A stretch of DNA of 32,765 nucleotides from Rhodoferax sp. (GCA_029865675.1 JARXAU010000079.1:1-32765); one strand, 5' to 3'; shown: positions 7,187-15,058, counted from the stretch's first letter. Numbers and translations: made by a program. The notes: a model not told the origin generated them from the letters alone.

Positions 7187-8425
7187 ATGACCAAAATTTC
7201 TGACAGCGATCGCGGTGGATTAGTCAGTAGCGTTGACACTATTGATCCAGCCTCTGACCGAAGAGAGTTTTTGACGAAAGCAAGCCAACTCATTGGCTCC
7301 TTAGCCGCCCCCGGCTTAGTCGGTTTGAGCACACTTGGCGCCTCCGATGAGGCAATGGCATGGGGGCCATGGCACGTTGCTCGGATCTTTTTCGACCGGA
7401 CGGAAGGTTCTAATGGCTGGTGGATGAATGAAATGTTTCGCGCGGGCGGGCGGACTTATGTCGACAAATGGGAGGTAGTTTCAATGAACTGGAGGAATTC
7501 AAATGACGCCAAGTGGAAAGACGGCGATGTAAGTGTTTATTCTGCGATGGATTCGGGAGGACAAGTGCAGCGATTTGCCTACTGGAAATTTAATTTTAAT
7601 ACATATAGAGATAGCTACGGTCGCAAAGATTTAAGAGCTCAATCAATCAGTATGAGTTACAACAATCAGCGGGTATTTCTGAATTTAAATTGGAATGGAT
7701 CTGATTATTACAACCGTGGATTATCTATTTTTCAGCAGTTTAGACTTCCATTGGCGTGGGTCCTACTTTTTAATTTTTGGACCAAGAAGCCCACCATTCC
7801 AGGAGTACCGGCTAATACCCCCATCGGCAGAGTAGTTAAAACGAGTATTGGAGCGTTTTCCATGTTTTTTAGACAGGTTGAGTACACAGTTACTCAGCTG
7901 TATCCAGGTTATCTGGATGTTAACGGTGATTGGCAACTAACCGTGACAAATGGACGTTGTGATGCACTACCAACTCCGATAGTAAATACCTACGTCGTCG
8001 TACAGGCATTTCAAGCCGATGGCACATGGGGAAGTTTCTGCTACCCAAAGGCTGCTTTTGATGCTTTGGCGAAAACGGAGGCGGGAGCCTCGATTACACA
8101 AACCGTGACCACGGAGCTAGCCAAATTAGCGCAATATTGCACCAGTTTTCAGACCAGTGTAGGCGGTACGGGATTTGGAACTATCACAGCTGTCCTTGGA
8201 GCCGGATGGGTCGCTTCTCAAGACCAAAATGCACAACAACAGCAATATGCTATTTACAGCGGAATTGGTCTTGCTGTAGTTGGGGTTGCTTTCACGGGCT
8301 ACGGTATTTTTACAGGACGACAAGCAATAATGATGACTGGTACAGCACTGTTACAACGATTCGCGACGCCAGTGTTAGCTGCCATCCTAGTCCCTGCTAA
8401 TTCCGATTCTGGCTGGGGATCTTAA
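7187..8425 (+). CDS. Orphan Tat-exported protein of unknown function
   Basis: A 412-residue protein I do not recognise. A twin-arginine signal is clear: DRREFLTK (residues 24-31), a hydrophobic stretch ASQLIGSLAAPGLVGLSTLG, and an AxA-type cleavage site DEAMA|WG near residue 58. The mature N-terminal half (about 60-200) is rich in Trp, Tyr and Asn (GSNGWWMNEMF, MNWRNSNDAKW, FNFNTYRDSYG), which suggests a beta-rich domain. Four Cys lie in the mature part (C258, C285 and C318 among them). The C terminus has two hydrophobic segments (about 353-375 and 379-402) that could be membrane-inserted. Codon use is A/T-rich, unlike the flanking GC-rich genes, suggesting horizontal acquisition. Tat export implies folding or cofactor loading before export. 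Confidence 0.75.
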   Translation: MTKISDSDRGGLVSSVDTIDPASDRREFLTKASQLIGSLAAPGLVGLSTLGASDEAMAWGPWHVARIFFDRTEGSNGWWMNEMFRAGGRTYVDKWEVVSMNWRNSNDAKWKDGDVSVYSAMDSGGQVQRFAYWKFNFNTYRDSYGRKDLRAQSISMSYNNQRVFLNLNWNGSDYYNRGLSIFQQFRLPLAWVLLFNFWTKKPTIPGVPANTPIGRVVKTSIGAFSMFFRQVEYTVTQLYPGYLDVNGDWQLTVTNGRCDALPTPIVNTYVVVQAFQADGTWGSFCYPKAAFDALAKTEAGASITQTVTTELAKLAQYCTSFQTSVGGTGFGTITAVLGAGWVASQDQNAQQQQYAIYSGIGLAVVGVAFTGYGIFTGRQAIMMTGTALLQRFATPVLAAILVPANSDSGWGS

Positions 8426-8609
8426 GAGGTTTTTAAAAACAAGGCACCGAGTTGCCCGCATATTTGTAATTTTCGTAGCATTAACTTCAAAAACTTGATT
8501 CCGATGGATGATTAAACGGAGTTAATGTCTTTTTTTATTTAAACAGGTCTGCAGCAGTTAATTCAAACACATGCATCAAATAGTATTTTTATTTTATTAC
8601 TATTAAAAT

Positions 8610-9305
8610 ATGACTAATAAATACGAGTCTTGGCAATTACTATTATTTATTGGGATGATCGTTGGTATATTTTTTGGTATCTTGCAATTATCTTCGGGTA
8701 CTCCAATTGTAATCATTGAGTCCCGTCCTGTCAGCAATGATTTTCCATGGCATATGGCGTCGCAAAAGACTCACCAGACTGTCGAAGCAAGTGCTCCGTC
8801 AGAAAATGTAGTTAATGCAAGCTCCTTGGAGCAGATTCATTCTGATGTTGCAGACATGCCAATTTCGATACGTAAGCAAGCCCTAGAGAACATGCGGAAA
8901 GCACACTTCAGCGAGGCGTGGAGTTACGTAAATGCCCGTCATCTTTGCCTTTCTGGCTCAGTTTTTAGTTCAGAGCAGGGCTGCGAAATGACGGATGACA
9001 TGGCACAAGATGACGCGCAGGCTCTGATGTTGTTGCAAAGTGCGGCCGACCGATCCATTCCTGAAGCTGAGATGGCGCTGGCCCAATGGTGGATCTCGGA
9101 CTTTTCCCGCAAAATTCCAGGGCTTGGTGGTTGGGAGTTGGGTGTCCCCGCGTCTGCAGAAACCATATCAACTGACGAAGCCCAGCGACGTTTGGATGCA
9201 CAACTGGCACAACGTAAGGCGCTCGACGCTTTAACTTCAGCGGCACCGCACAATCCGGCGGCGGCGGTAAGGCTGGAGGAACTAAAGGCTGCTTGGGGCT
9301 ACTAG
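8610..9305 (+). CDS. Membrane-anchored hypothetical protein with Sel1/TPR-like segment
   Basis: A 231-residue protein of unknown function. A single N-terminal transmembrane helix (about residues 9-28, QLLLFIGMIVGIFFGILQL) leaves the rest probably periplasmic. The linker (30-85) looks disordered. The segment DDAQALMLLQSAADRSIPEAEMALAQWW (about 134-161) has the small-residue spacing of Sel1/TPR-like helical repeats. Two Cys (C113, C125) flank a short loop and could form a disulfide. No good ribosome site is visible before ATG 8610. The upstream 184 bp are AT-rich and contain no gene. Being co-oriented with the Tat-exported orphan and alike in composition, the two may have been acquired together. 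Confidence 0.65.
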   Translation: MTNKYESWQLLLFIGMIVGIFFGILQLSSGTPIVIIESRPVSNDFPWHMASQKTHQTVEASAPSENVVNASSLEQIHSDVADMPISIRKQALENMRKAHFSEAWSYVNARHLCLSGSVFSSEQGCEMTDDMAQDDAQALMLLQSAADRSIPEAEMALAQWWISDFSRKIPGLGGWELGVPASAETISTDEAQRRLDAQLAQRKALDALTSAAPHNPAAAVRLEELKAAWGY

Positions 9306-9700
9306 GAGCACGTCCAGCGCCCTCCGCTCGAGGGTGTCGCTTCAGTGATTACCGGTCTGACGCATCTTGTAACTGCGTCAAAGGCAAGGCAACACCTTTC
9401 GACGCCCGATACATAACGCAACAGCATGGCCGATCGTGCTGCAGCACCGCCTTCACTAGCCACAACACGCAGTTGACTAATGCTCCTGCGTTGCCAATTG
9501 CGTTAAGAAAGGTGATGACCGCTACCAGCCTAATGCGGTCTTGCGGCAAGAGTTAGCCAGTGAACGCTCCTAGCCCTGCACGGCCAGCCTTGGCACTTTT
9601 TTTTGCCCCTGGAGATGCACTATGAACTTCCATTGGCCCACTGATTTTTGCGCAATGTGCGTGCGTGTCGTCGCTGCATTTTTGGACCTGTACCTCCCAC
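9306..9700. other. Intergenic region without a supported gene
   Basis: About 395 bp lie between the Sel1-like gene and the convergent paaG-like gene. A minus-strand frame (about 9349-9552) reads RLVAVITFLNAIGNAGALVN, faintly like an MFS-transporter helix, but it has no start context and degenerates quickly. At most it is a gene remnant. A short terminator-like element is listed separately. Nothing else is recognisable. Confidence 0.5.
9583..9604 (+). terminator. Weak Rho-independent terminator candidate
   Basis: A 4-bp stem GCCA/TGGC with a 4-base loop is followed, after AC, by eight T residues (9597-9604). The T tract is strong but the stem is short. It would end transcription arriving from the accessory genes on the plus strand. 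Confidence 0.35.
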
Positions 9701-10495
9701 CTACTTCCCCGTAAACCGCGCCGCCCGCTTCTCCAAAAACGCCGTCACACCCTCAATGTAATCATGCGTGGCGCCCATGGCGGACTGGGTGTCGCGCTCC
9801 ACGTCCAGGTGCGCGCTAAGTGAGCGGGTGCTGGCGCCTTGCAGCAGGGCGCGGGTGGCCACCAGGGCGGTGGTGGGCATGGTGGCCAGGCGCTCGGCCA
9901 GGGCCAGGGCGGAGGCCAGGGGGTCTTCGGCCACGTCCCAAATCATGCCCCACTCTTTGGCTTGGGGCGCGGGCAGTTTGTCGCCGGTCATGGCCAGGGC
10001 CAGGGCGCGCGCCAGGCCCAAGCGTTCCACCAGCAGCCAGCTGCCGCCCGCGTCGGGCACCAGGCCGATTTTGCTAAAGGCCTGGATAAAGCTGGCCGTG
10101 GGTGCGGCAATGGCAATGTCGCAGGCCATGGCCAGGCTGGCGCCCGCACCGGCGGCCACGCCGTTGACGGCGGCAATACATGGCATGCGCAGCGACTGCA
10201 GGCGCCGGGTGGTGGGGTTAAAGGCCTGGTCGATCACCGGGCCGGGGTCGGCGCGCTGCACCATGTCCGGGCCGGGTGTGAAGTCAAAGTCCGCCAAATC
10301 TGCCCCGGCGCAAAAGCCCCGGCCCGCGCCGGTGATGACGCAGGCGCGTATCGCCGGGTCAGCCTCTGCCCGGTCCAGCGCGGCCCACAGGTCGTGGTGC
10401 ATGGTGCGAGTGAACGCGTTGAGCGAGGCGGGGCGGTTGAGCGTAATGAGCGCCACATTGGCGCGCGCTTCAAACAATACGGTGCGGTCGGTCAT
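9701..10495 (-). CDS. paaG: Crotonase-family isomerase, PaaG-like (oxepin-CoA forming)
   Basis: A 264-residue crotonase. The sequence follows E. coli PaaG as I recall it: TLNRPASLNAF, GAGRGFCAGADL (oxyanion-hole loop), AVNGVAAGAGASLAMACDIAIAA, FIQAFSKIGLVPDAGGSWLL (Asp in VPDAGG is the PaaG catalytic acid) and AKEWGMIWDV, ending in FLEKRAARFTGK. PaaG isomerises ring-1,2-epoxyphenylacetyl-CoA to oxepin-CoA in aerobic phenylacetate degradation and can also act on fatty acyl-CoA double bonds. ATG 10495 has an AGGA ribosome site; longer versions would run into the divergent gene. No other paa genes are visible here, so a general enoyl-CoA isomerase role is possible. Confidence 0.85.
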   Translation of the reverse strand: MTDRTVLFEARANVALITLNRPASLNAFTRTMHHDLWAALDRAEADPAIRACVITGAGRGFCAGADLADFDFTPGPDMVQRADPGPVIDQAFNPTTRRLQSLRMPCIAAVNGVAAGAGASLAMACDIAIAAPTASFIQAFSKIGLVPDAGGSWLLVERLGLARALALAMTGDKLPAPQAKEWGMIWDVAEDPLASALALAERLATMPTTALVATRALLQGASTRSLSAHLDVERDTQSAMGATHDYIEGVTAFLEKRAARFTGK

Positions 10496-10583
10496 GGGGG
10501 TTCCTGCGAGGCGGCTGTGCCGGTAAACATGGGCTGGGGAGCGCTGGTTATAGTGGGGTTTTGACCACCAGGCGCGCGCCATC

Positions 10584-11363
10584 ATGACTTACGAATGCAT
10601 CACCACCCGTACCGAAGGCGACAAAGTCGTCATCATCACGCTCAACCGCGCCAAGCAGCTCAACGCGCTCAATGACCAGTTGATGGATGAACTCGGCCAC
10701 GCCCTCAAAGCATTTGACGCCGACCCCGCCCTGGGCTGCGCGGTGATTACCGGCAGCGAAAAAGCCTTTGCTGCGGGCGCCGACATTGCCGCCATGGCCA
10801 AATACAGCTTTGCCGATGTTTATGGCGCAGACTACATCTCGCGCAACTGGGAAACCATCCGCAGTATCCGCAAACCGGTAATCGCCGCCGTGAGCGGCTT
10901 TGCCCTGGGTGGCGGCTGCGAGCTGGCCATGATGTGCGACTTCATCATCGCCGCCGACAACGCCCGCTTTGGCCAGCCCGAGATCAAGCTCGGCGTCATC
11001 CCCGGCGCCGGTGGCACCCAGCGCCTGCCGCGCGCCGTGGGCAAGGCCAAAGCCATGGACATGGCCCTGACCGGGCGCATGATGGACGCGGCAGAAGCCG
11101 AACGCGCCGGCCTGGTCAGCCGCGTGGTGCCGCTGGCCACCCTGATGGACGAGGCGCTGGCCGCAGCGCTGACGATTGCGGGCTTCTCGCAAATCGCCAC
11201 ACGCGCCGCCAAAGAGAGCGTCAACCGCGCGTTTGAGAGCGGCCTGTCCGACGGAGTCATGTTCGAGCGCCGCCTGTTCCACGCCTTGTTCGCCACCGCC
11301 GACCAAAAAGAAGGCATGGACGCCTTCCTGGCCAAGCGCGCAGCGGTGTTTACCCACCAGTGA
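10584..11363 (+). CDS. Enoyl-CoA hydratase (crotonase family)
   Basis: A 259-residue enoyl-CoA hydratase. It has TLNRAKQLNALN, the oxyanion loop KAFAAGADIAAM, SGFALGGGCELAMMCDFIIA and FGQPEIKLGVIPGAGGTQRLPR. The Glu of GGCELAM and the Glu of GQPEIKLG are the two catalytic Glu of active hydratases, and both are present. It hydrates trans-2-enoyl-CoA to 3-hydroxyacyl-CoA in fatty acid or phenylacetate (PaaF-type) catabolism. It is transcribed divergently from the PaaG-like gene with an 88-bp shared gap, which suggests a joint pathway. The exact substrate is unknown. A perfect 18-bp palindrome follows its stop codon. Confidence 0.92.
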   Translation: MTYECITTRTEGDKVVIITLNRAKQLNALNDQLMDELGHALKAFDADPALGCAVITGSEKAFAAGADIAAMAKYSFADVYGADYISRNWETIRSIRKPVIAAVSGFALGGGCELAMMCDFIIAADNARFGQPEIKLGVIPGAGGTQRLPRAVGKAKAMDMALTGRMMDAAEAERAGLVSRVVPLATLMDEALAAALTIAGFSQIATRAAKESVNRAFESGLSDGVMFERRLFHALFATADQKEGMDAFLAKRAAVFTHQ

Positions 11364-11365
11364 AA

Positions 11366-11383
11366 AGCGCTGGTACCAGCGCT
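11366..11383. repeat. Perfect 18-bp palindrome
   Basis: AGCGCTGGTACCAGCGCT is its own reverse complement. It lies 2 bp after the enoyl-CoA hydratase stop and 21 bp before the TATAAT of tRNA-Met. No T tract follows, so it is not a standard terminator. It could be a protein-binding site close to the tRNA -35 region, or a 3' mRNA hairpin. Confidence 0.5.
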
Positions 11384-11404
11384 GGCGCAGCACCGTCGTC
11401 TGGC

Positions 11405-11410
11405 TATAAT
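11405..11410 (+). promoter_or_regulatory. tRNA-Met promoter -10 hexamer
   Basis: A consensus TATAAT lies 11 bases before the mature tRNA 5' end and is followed by a GC-rich discriminator (CCCGG), typical of stringently controlled stable-RNA promoters. The -35 region is weak (CTGGCG at the expected distance). Confidence 0.6.
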
Positions 11411-11421
11411 CCCGGTCGCTC

Positions 11422-11498
11422 GGTGATATAGCTCAGTTGGTTAGAGCGCAGCATTCATAATGCTGATGTCGGTGGTTCAAATCCACCTATCACCACCA
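11422..11498 (+). tRNA. tRNA-Met (anticodon CAT)
   Basis: A 77-nt cloverleaf. The acceptor arm GGTGATA pairs with TATCACC, the D arm is GCTCAGTTGGTTAGAGC, the anticodon arm GCATTCATAATGC carries CAT at 11456-11458, the T arm is GGTGGTTCAAATCCACC, and the discriminator A is followed by an encoded CCA. The features fit elongator tRNA-Met; there is no initiator-type unpaired first base. tRNA-Ile2 (lysidine-modified CAT) is a less likely alternative. Confidence 0.95.
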
Positions 11499-11516
11499 AA
11501 TCCTCCCGACAGGGAC

Positions 11517-11556
11517 AAAAAGCCCGACAGATCGCACTGGCGGGCTTTTTTGTTTT
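11517..11556 (+). terminator. Rho-independent terminator after tRNA-Met
   Basis: The stem AAAAAGCCCG pairs with CGGGCTTTTTT across a 14-base loop and is followed by a T-rich tail (TTTTTTGTTTT). It ends 18-58 bases after the tRNA and insulates it from the photolyase cassette. Confidence 0.9.
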
Positions 11557-11621
11557 CCCGGCCCCTTTGGCGCAAGACCTTGGGGCTGCCAACGGCCCCG
11601 CCTTTTGCTAGAGTCCCCCCG

Positions 11622-13244
11622 ATGCCGCAACTCCACCCGCCCCCAGCCGCTTCGCGCGCGCTGGTCTGGTTCAAGCGGGATTTGCGCCAAGACGACCACG
11701 CGCCTTTGGCTGCCGCGCAGCACTTTGAGTCGGCGCTGGGCCTGTACATCATTGAGCCGGAGTGGCTCAGCAGCCCGGAATTCAGCTCCATCCACCTGCA
11801 GTTTGCGCTAGACAGCTTGGCGTCTTTGCGCCAGTCGCTGGCCGCACGCGGCCTGCCTTTGCTGGTGCGCGTGGGCGCGGCCACCGAGGTCTTGGCGGCC
11901 TTGCAGGCGGAGATTGGCTTTACCCACCTGCTCAGCCACGAAGAAACCGGCCCCATGTGGACTTACCGGCGCGACCAAGCGGTGGCTACTTGGTGCGCCG
12001 CCAATAGTGTGCGCTGGCAGGAATGGACGCAGACTGGCGTGGTGCGGCGCTTGCGCACGCGTTTTGGCTGGGCAAAGCGCTGGCAGGCGCGCATGGACGC
12101 GCCCATTCTTGCCGCCCAAGGCGGTTTTGCTGGTGCGCCAGGGGTGGCGCTGGAGGATTTGCCTGGCCTGCAAGCACTGGGCCTGCAGCCGGATGCCAAA
12201 CCCGTGCAGGCGGGCTCAGAAGCCCATGCATGGGCAGAGCTGGGGAATTTTTTGGACGGGCGCGGGCGCGACTACCGGCGCGCCATGTCCAGCCCTCTGA
12301 CGGCTGTCGACGCCTGCAGCCGCCTGAGTCCGCACCTGGCCTTTGGCACCATCTCCATGCGCGCGGTGCACCAGGCCACCGAACACGCCATCGCCCACAC
12401 ATCCGACCGCACATTGGCGAAAGCCTTGCGCAGCTTCAGCGGGCGCCTGCGCTGGCACTGCCATTTCATGCAAAAGCTCGAAGACCAGCCCTCCATTGAG
12501 TTCGACAACTTCGCCCGCGTCTGCGACGGCCTGCGGGAAAACGACTTCGACACCGCACGCTTTGAGGCCTGGTGCGCCGGCCAAACGGGCTACCCGATGG
12601 TGGACGCCTGCATGCGCTCGCTCACCGCCACCGGCTGGCTCAACTTTCGCATGCGCGCCATGCTGGTGAGCTTTGCGTCCTACCACCTGTGGCTGCACTG
12701 GCGCCCCACCGGTATCTTTTTGGCGCGCCAGTTTCTGGACTTTGAGGCTGGCATCCACTGGAGCCAGATGCAGATGCAAAGCGGCACCACCGGCATCAAC
12801 ACCTTGCGCATGTATTCGCCCACCAAACAGGCCCAAGACCAGGACCCGGACGGCACTTTCGTCCGCCACTGGGTGCCCGAGCTGGCCCGCGTGCCGCTGC
12901 CCTACCTGGCCGAACCCTGGAAGATGAACGATACGCTGGAGCGCATGGCGGGCTGCGTCATTGGGCGCGACTACCCCGCGCCCATCGTGGACGACAAAAC
13001 AGCAGTCAAAGCCGCCAAAGAACGCTTGTACGGACTGCGCAAAACCCCACAGGCGCGCGCCGAGGCCGACGCGGTGCAGTCCCGCCATGGATCGCGCAAA
13101 AGCGGCATGGCGCAAACGGGCGTGCGGCGGCGTACTTCTGCCAGCGGCAAAGCCGCTGCCGCGAGCGGCGCTGACGCGCAGCAAGCCGATTTGTTTGCCG
13201 ACTTTGCGGACCCGGCCAGTGCGCCAGACAGCAACACCCCATGA
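11622..13244 (+). CDS. Photolyase/cryptochrome family protein, divergent FAD-site subgroup
   Basis: A 540-residue flavoprotein. The N-terminal antenna-type alpha/beta domain starts ALVWFKRDLRQDDHAPLAAA. The FAD domain has SRLSPHLAFGTISMRAVHQA, RLRWHCHFMQKLEDQP, and TGYPMVDACMRSLTATGWLN followed by FRMRAMLVSFASYHLW. The segment that in standard CPD photolyases reads DGDLAxNN is instead LDFEAGIHWSQMQMQSGTTG, followed by a KQAQDQDP stretch, which marks a separate, less studied subgroup. The C-terminal tail (about 470-540) is basic then low-complexity. ATG 11622 is used because earlier in-frame starts lie inside the tRNA and terminator. Its TGA overlaps the DUF2256 ATG (ATGA). The likely role is blue-light DNA repair or light sensing; which one is open. 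Confidence 0.9.
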   Translation: MPQLHPPPAASRALVWFKRDLRQDDHAPLAAAQHFESALGLYIIEPEWLSSPEFSSIHLQFALDSLASLRQSLAARGLPLLVRVGAATEVLAALQAEIGFTHLLSHEETGPMWTYRRDQAVATWCAANSVRWQEWTQTGVVRRLRTRFGWAKRWQARMDAPILAAQGGFAGAPGVALEDLPGLQALGLQPDAKPVQAGSEAHAWAELGNFLDGRGRDYRRAMSSPLTAVDACSRLSPHLAFGTISMRAVHQATEHAIAHTSDRTLAKALRSFSGRLRWHCHFMQKLEDQPSIEFDNFARVCDGLRENDFDTARFEAWCAGQTGYPMVDACMRSLTATGWLNFRMRAMLVSFASYHLWLHWRPTGIFLARQFLDFEAGIHWSQMQMQSGTTGINTLRMYSPTKQAQDQDPDGTFVRHWVPELARVPLPYLAEPWKMNDTLERMAGCVIGRDYPAPIVDDKTAVKAAKERLYGLRKTPQARAEADAVQSRHGSRKSGMAQTGVRRRTSASGKAAAASGADAQQADLFADFADPASAPDSNTP

Positions 13245-13417
13245 AAAACGACTTCAAGGGCAACAAAAGCAGCCTGCCCTCCAAACCCTGCCTGGTGTGC
13301 GGACGGCCCATGAGCTGGCGCAAAGCCTGGGCGAAAAACTGGGAATCGGTGCTTTACTGCTCCGACGCCTGCCGCGCCAAGAAGAACACTGCGCCGCTTA
13401 AGGGCAGCGCAACATAA
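13241..13417 (+). CDS. DUF2256 zinc-ribbon protein
   Basis: A 58-residue protein between two photolyase genes. It matches the DUF2256 pattern: LPSKPCLVCGRPMSWRKAW, then WESVLYCSDACRAKK. Cys17, Cys20, Cys40 and Cys44 form a CxxC...CxxxC metal site, most likely zinc. DUF2256 proteins have no established biochemical function, but to my knowledge they recur beside photolyase/cryptochrome genes, as here. Its ATG overlaps the upstream photolyase stop and the next photolyase ATG follows 6 bp after its TAA, so all are probably one operon. It may be a DNA- or partner-binding accessory; that is inference. Confidence 0.9.
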   Translation: MKNDFKGNKSSLPSKPCLVCGRPMSWRKAWAKNWESVLYCSDACRAKKNTAPLKGSAT

Positions 13418-13423
13418 ATCACC

Positions 13424-15058
13424 ATGAACAACACCACCTCAAGCTCAAGCTCCAACGAAAGCGCCGCCGCAAACGACCCAGGCCCTCGCGCACCGGTCCG
13501 CCACCTCGTGCTGGTTCTGGGCGACCAGCTTGACATCAGCGCCACCGCCTTGGACGGCTTCGATGCGGCGCAAGACTGCATCTGGATGGCCGAGGTGGCG
13601 CAGGAGTCCGAGCACGTCTGGTCGGCCAAGCAGCGCACCACGGTGTTTTTGAGCGCCATGCGCCACTTCGCGCAGGAGCTGCGCGCCAAAGCCTGGCCGG
13701 TGCATTACGTGGCCCTGGACGCGCCCGACAACTGCGGCACCCTGGCGGGTGAACTGGACAAGGCCATTGCCACCCTCCAGCCCCAAACCCTGGTGCTGAC
13801 GGCGCCGGGCGACTGGCGCGTGCTGCAAGACTTGCGCGGCGCAGCGCTGGCGGCCAAAGTGCCTATGGATCTGCGCGACGACCTGCATTTTTTCAGCACC
13901 GTGCGCGACTTTGCCGCCCACGCCAAAGGCCGCAAACAGTTGCGCCTGGAATACTGGTACCGCGAATTGCGCCAAAAAACCGGCATCTTGATGGACGGCA
14001 AAGCCCCCGCAGGCGGGCAATGGAACTTTGACGCCGACAACCGCGCGTCCTTCGGCGCCAAAGGCCCCGGCGCCGTGCCGCCGCCCACCCGCTTTGCGCC
14101 CGACGCCACCACGCAAGAGGTCATCACTCTGGTCAACACCCGCTTTGCCAGCCACCCCGGCAGCGTGGCCGAATTTGGTTGGCCGGTCACGCGGGCACAG
14201 GCCTTGCTGGCGCTGGACGCCTTTATTCAAAAGCGCTTGCCTTACTTTGGCGAACACCAAGACGCCATGTGGGAGGGCGATGTGTGGCTCTACCACTCGC
14301 ACCTGGCCTGCGCCATGAACCTCAAGCTGCTGGGCGCGCGCGAAGTGGTGTCTGCGGCGGAAGCCGCCTACCGCGCGGGTGCCGCGCCCTTGCCCGCAGC
14401 AGAAGGCTTCATCCGCCAGATTTTGGGCTGGCGCGAATACGTGCGCGGCATTTACTGGACACAGATGCCCGACTATGTGGAGCGCAACGCCTTGGGTGCC
14501 ACGGCTGAACTGCCGGCCTTTTACTGGACCGGCGACACCGACATGGCCTGCCTGCGCGACGCAATTGGCCAAACCCTGCGCCACGGCTATGCGCACCACA
14601 TCCAGCGGCTGATGGTCACAGGCTTGTACGCCTTGCTGTTCGGTGTGCGACCGCAGGCGGTGCACCAGTGGTACTTGGCCGTGTACGTGGACGCGGTTGA
14701 ATGGGTAGAACTGCCCAACACCCTGGGCATGAGCCAGTTTGCCGATGGCGGCGTCATGGCCAGCAAGCCCTATGCGGCCAGCGGCAAATACATCCAGCGC
14801 ATGAGCAACCACTGCAAGGGCTGCCGCTATGACCCGGCGCTGTCGGTGGGCGAGGCGGCTTGCCCCTTCACCACCCTGTACTGGGACTTTTTGCTGCGCC
14901 ACGAAGCAGTGCTCACGGCCAACCCGCGCATGGGCATGCAACTCAAGAACCTGGCGCGGCTCTCGCCCGACCAGCGCAGCGCCATCGTGGACAAGGCCGC
15001 CCACCACCGCGCTACCACGGTGTTTATGGTGCCAGCGGCGGTGGGGGAGTCGAGATGA
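13424..15058 (+). CDS. Iron-sulfur (6-4) photolyase (FeS-BCP/PhrB type)
   Basis: A 544-residue member of the prokaryotic (6-4) photolyase group. The N-terminal domain begins RHLVLVLGDQLD after a Ser/Asn-rich leader of about 25 residues. FAD-domain motifs include GFIRQILGWREYVRGIYW, GYAHHIQRLMVTGLYALL and a terminal NHCKGCRYDP...ACPFTTLYWDFL. Cys376, Cys464, Cys467 and Cys480 have exactly the spacing (88, 3, 13) of the four [4Fe-4S] ligands of Agrobacterium PhrB (350, 438, 441, 454). It should repair (6-4) photoproducts with blue light, probably using a lumazine-type antenna. Its TGA overlaps the next ATG (ATGA). Confidence 0.95.
   Translation: MNNTTSSSSSNESAAANDPGPRAPVRHLVLVLGDQLDISATALDGFDAAQDCIWMAEVAQESEHVWSAKQRTTVFLSAMRHFAQELRAKAWPVHYVALDAPDNCGTLAGELDKAIATLQPQTLVLTAPGDWRVLQDLRGAALAAKVPMDLRDDLHFFSTVRDFAAHAKGRKQLRLEYWYRELRQKTGILMDGKAPAGGQWNFDADNRASFGAKGPGAVPPPTRFAPDATTQEVITLVNTRFASHPGSVAEFGWPVTRAQALLALDAFIQKRLPYFGEHQDAMWEGDVWLYHSHLACAMNLKLLGAREVVSAAEAAYRAGAAPLPAAEGFIRQILGWREYVRGIYWTQMPDYVERNALGATAELPAFYWTGDTDMACLRDAIGQTLRHGYAHHIQRLMVTGLYALLFGVRPQAVHQWYLAVYVDAVEWVELPNTLGMSQFADGGVMASKPYAASGKYIQRMSNHCKGCRYDPALSVGEAACPFTTLYWDFLLRHEAVLTANPRMGMQLKNLARLSPDQRSAIVDKAAHHRATTVFMVPAAVGESR

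Noticed and set aside
9349..9552. Minus-strand frame faintly like an MFS transporter helix
   Set aside because: Too short and degenerate, no start context; may be chance.
11460..11621. Upstream in-frame start for the first photolyase
   Set aside because: It would begin inside the tRNA-Met gene and read through its terminator.
13445..15007. Long antisense frame across the (6-4) photolyase gene
   Set aside because: Sense strand carries the complete photolyase with all Fe-S cysteines; the antisense product has no recognisable motif.
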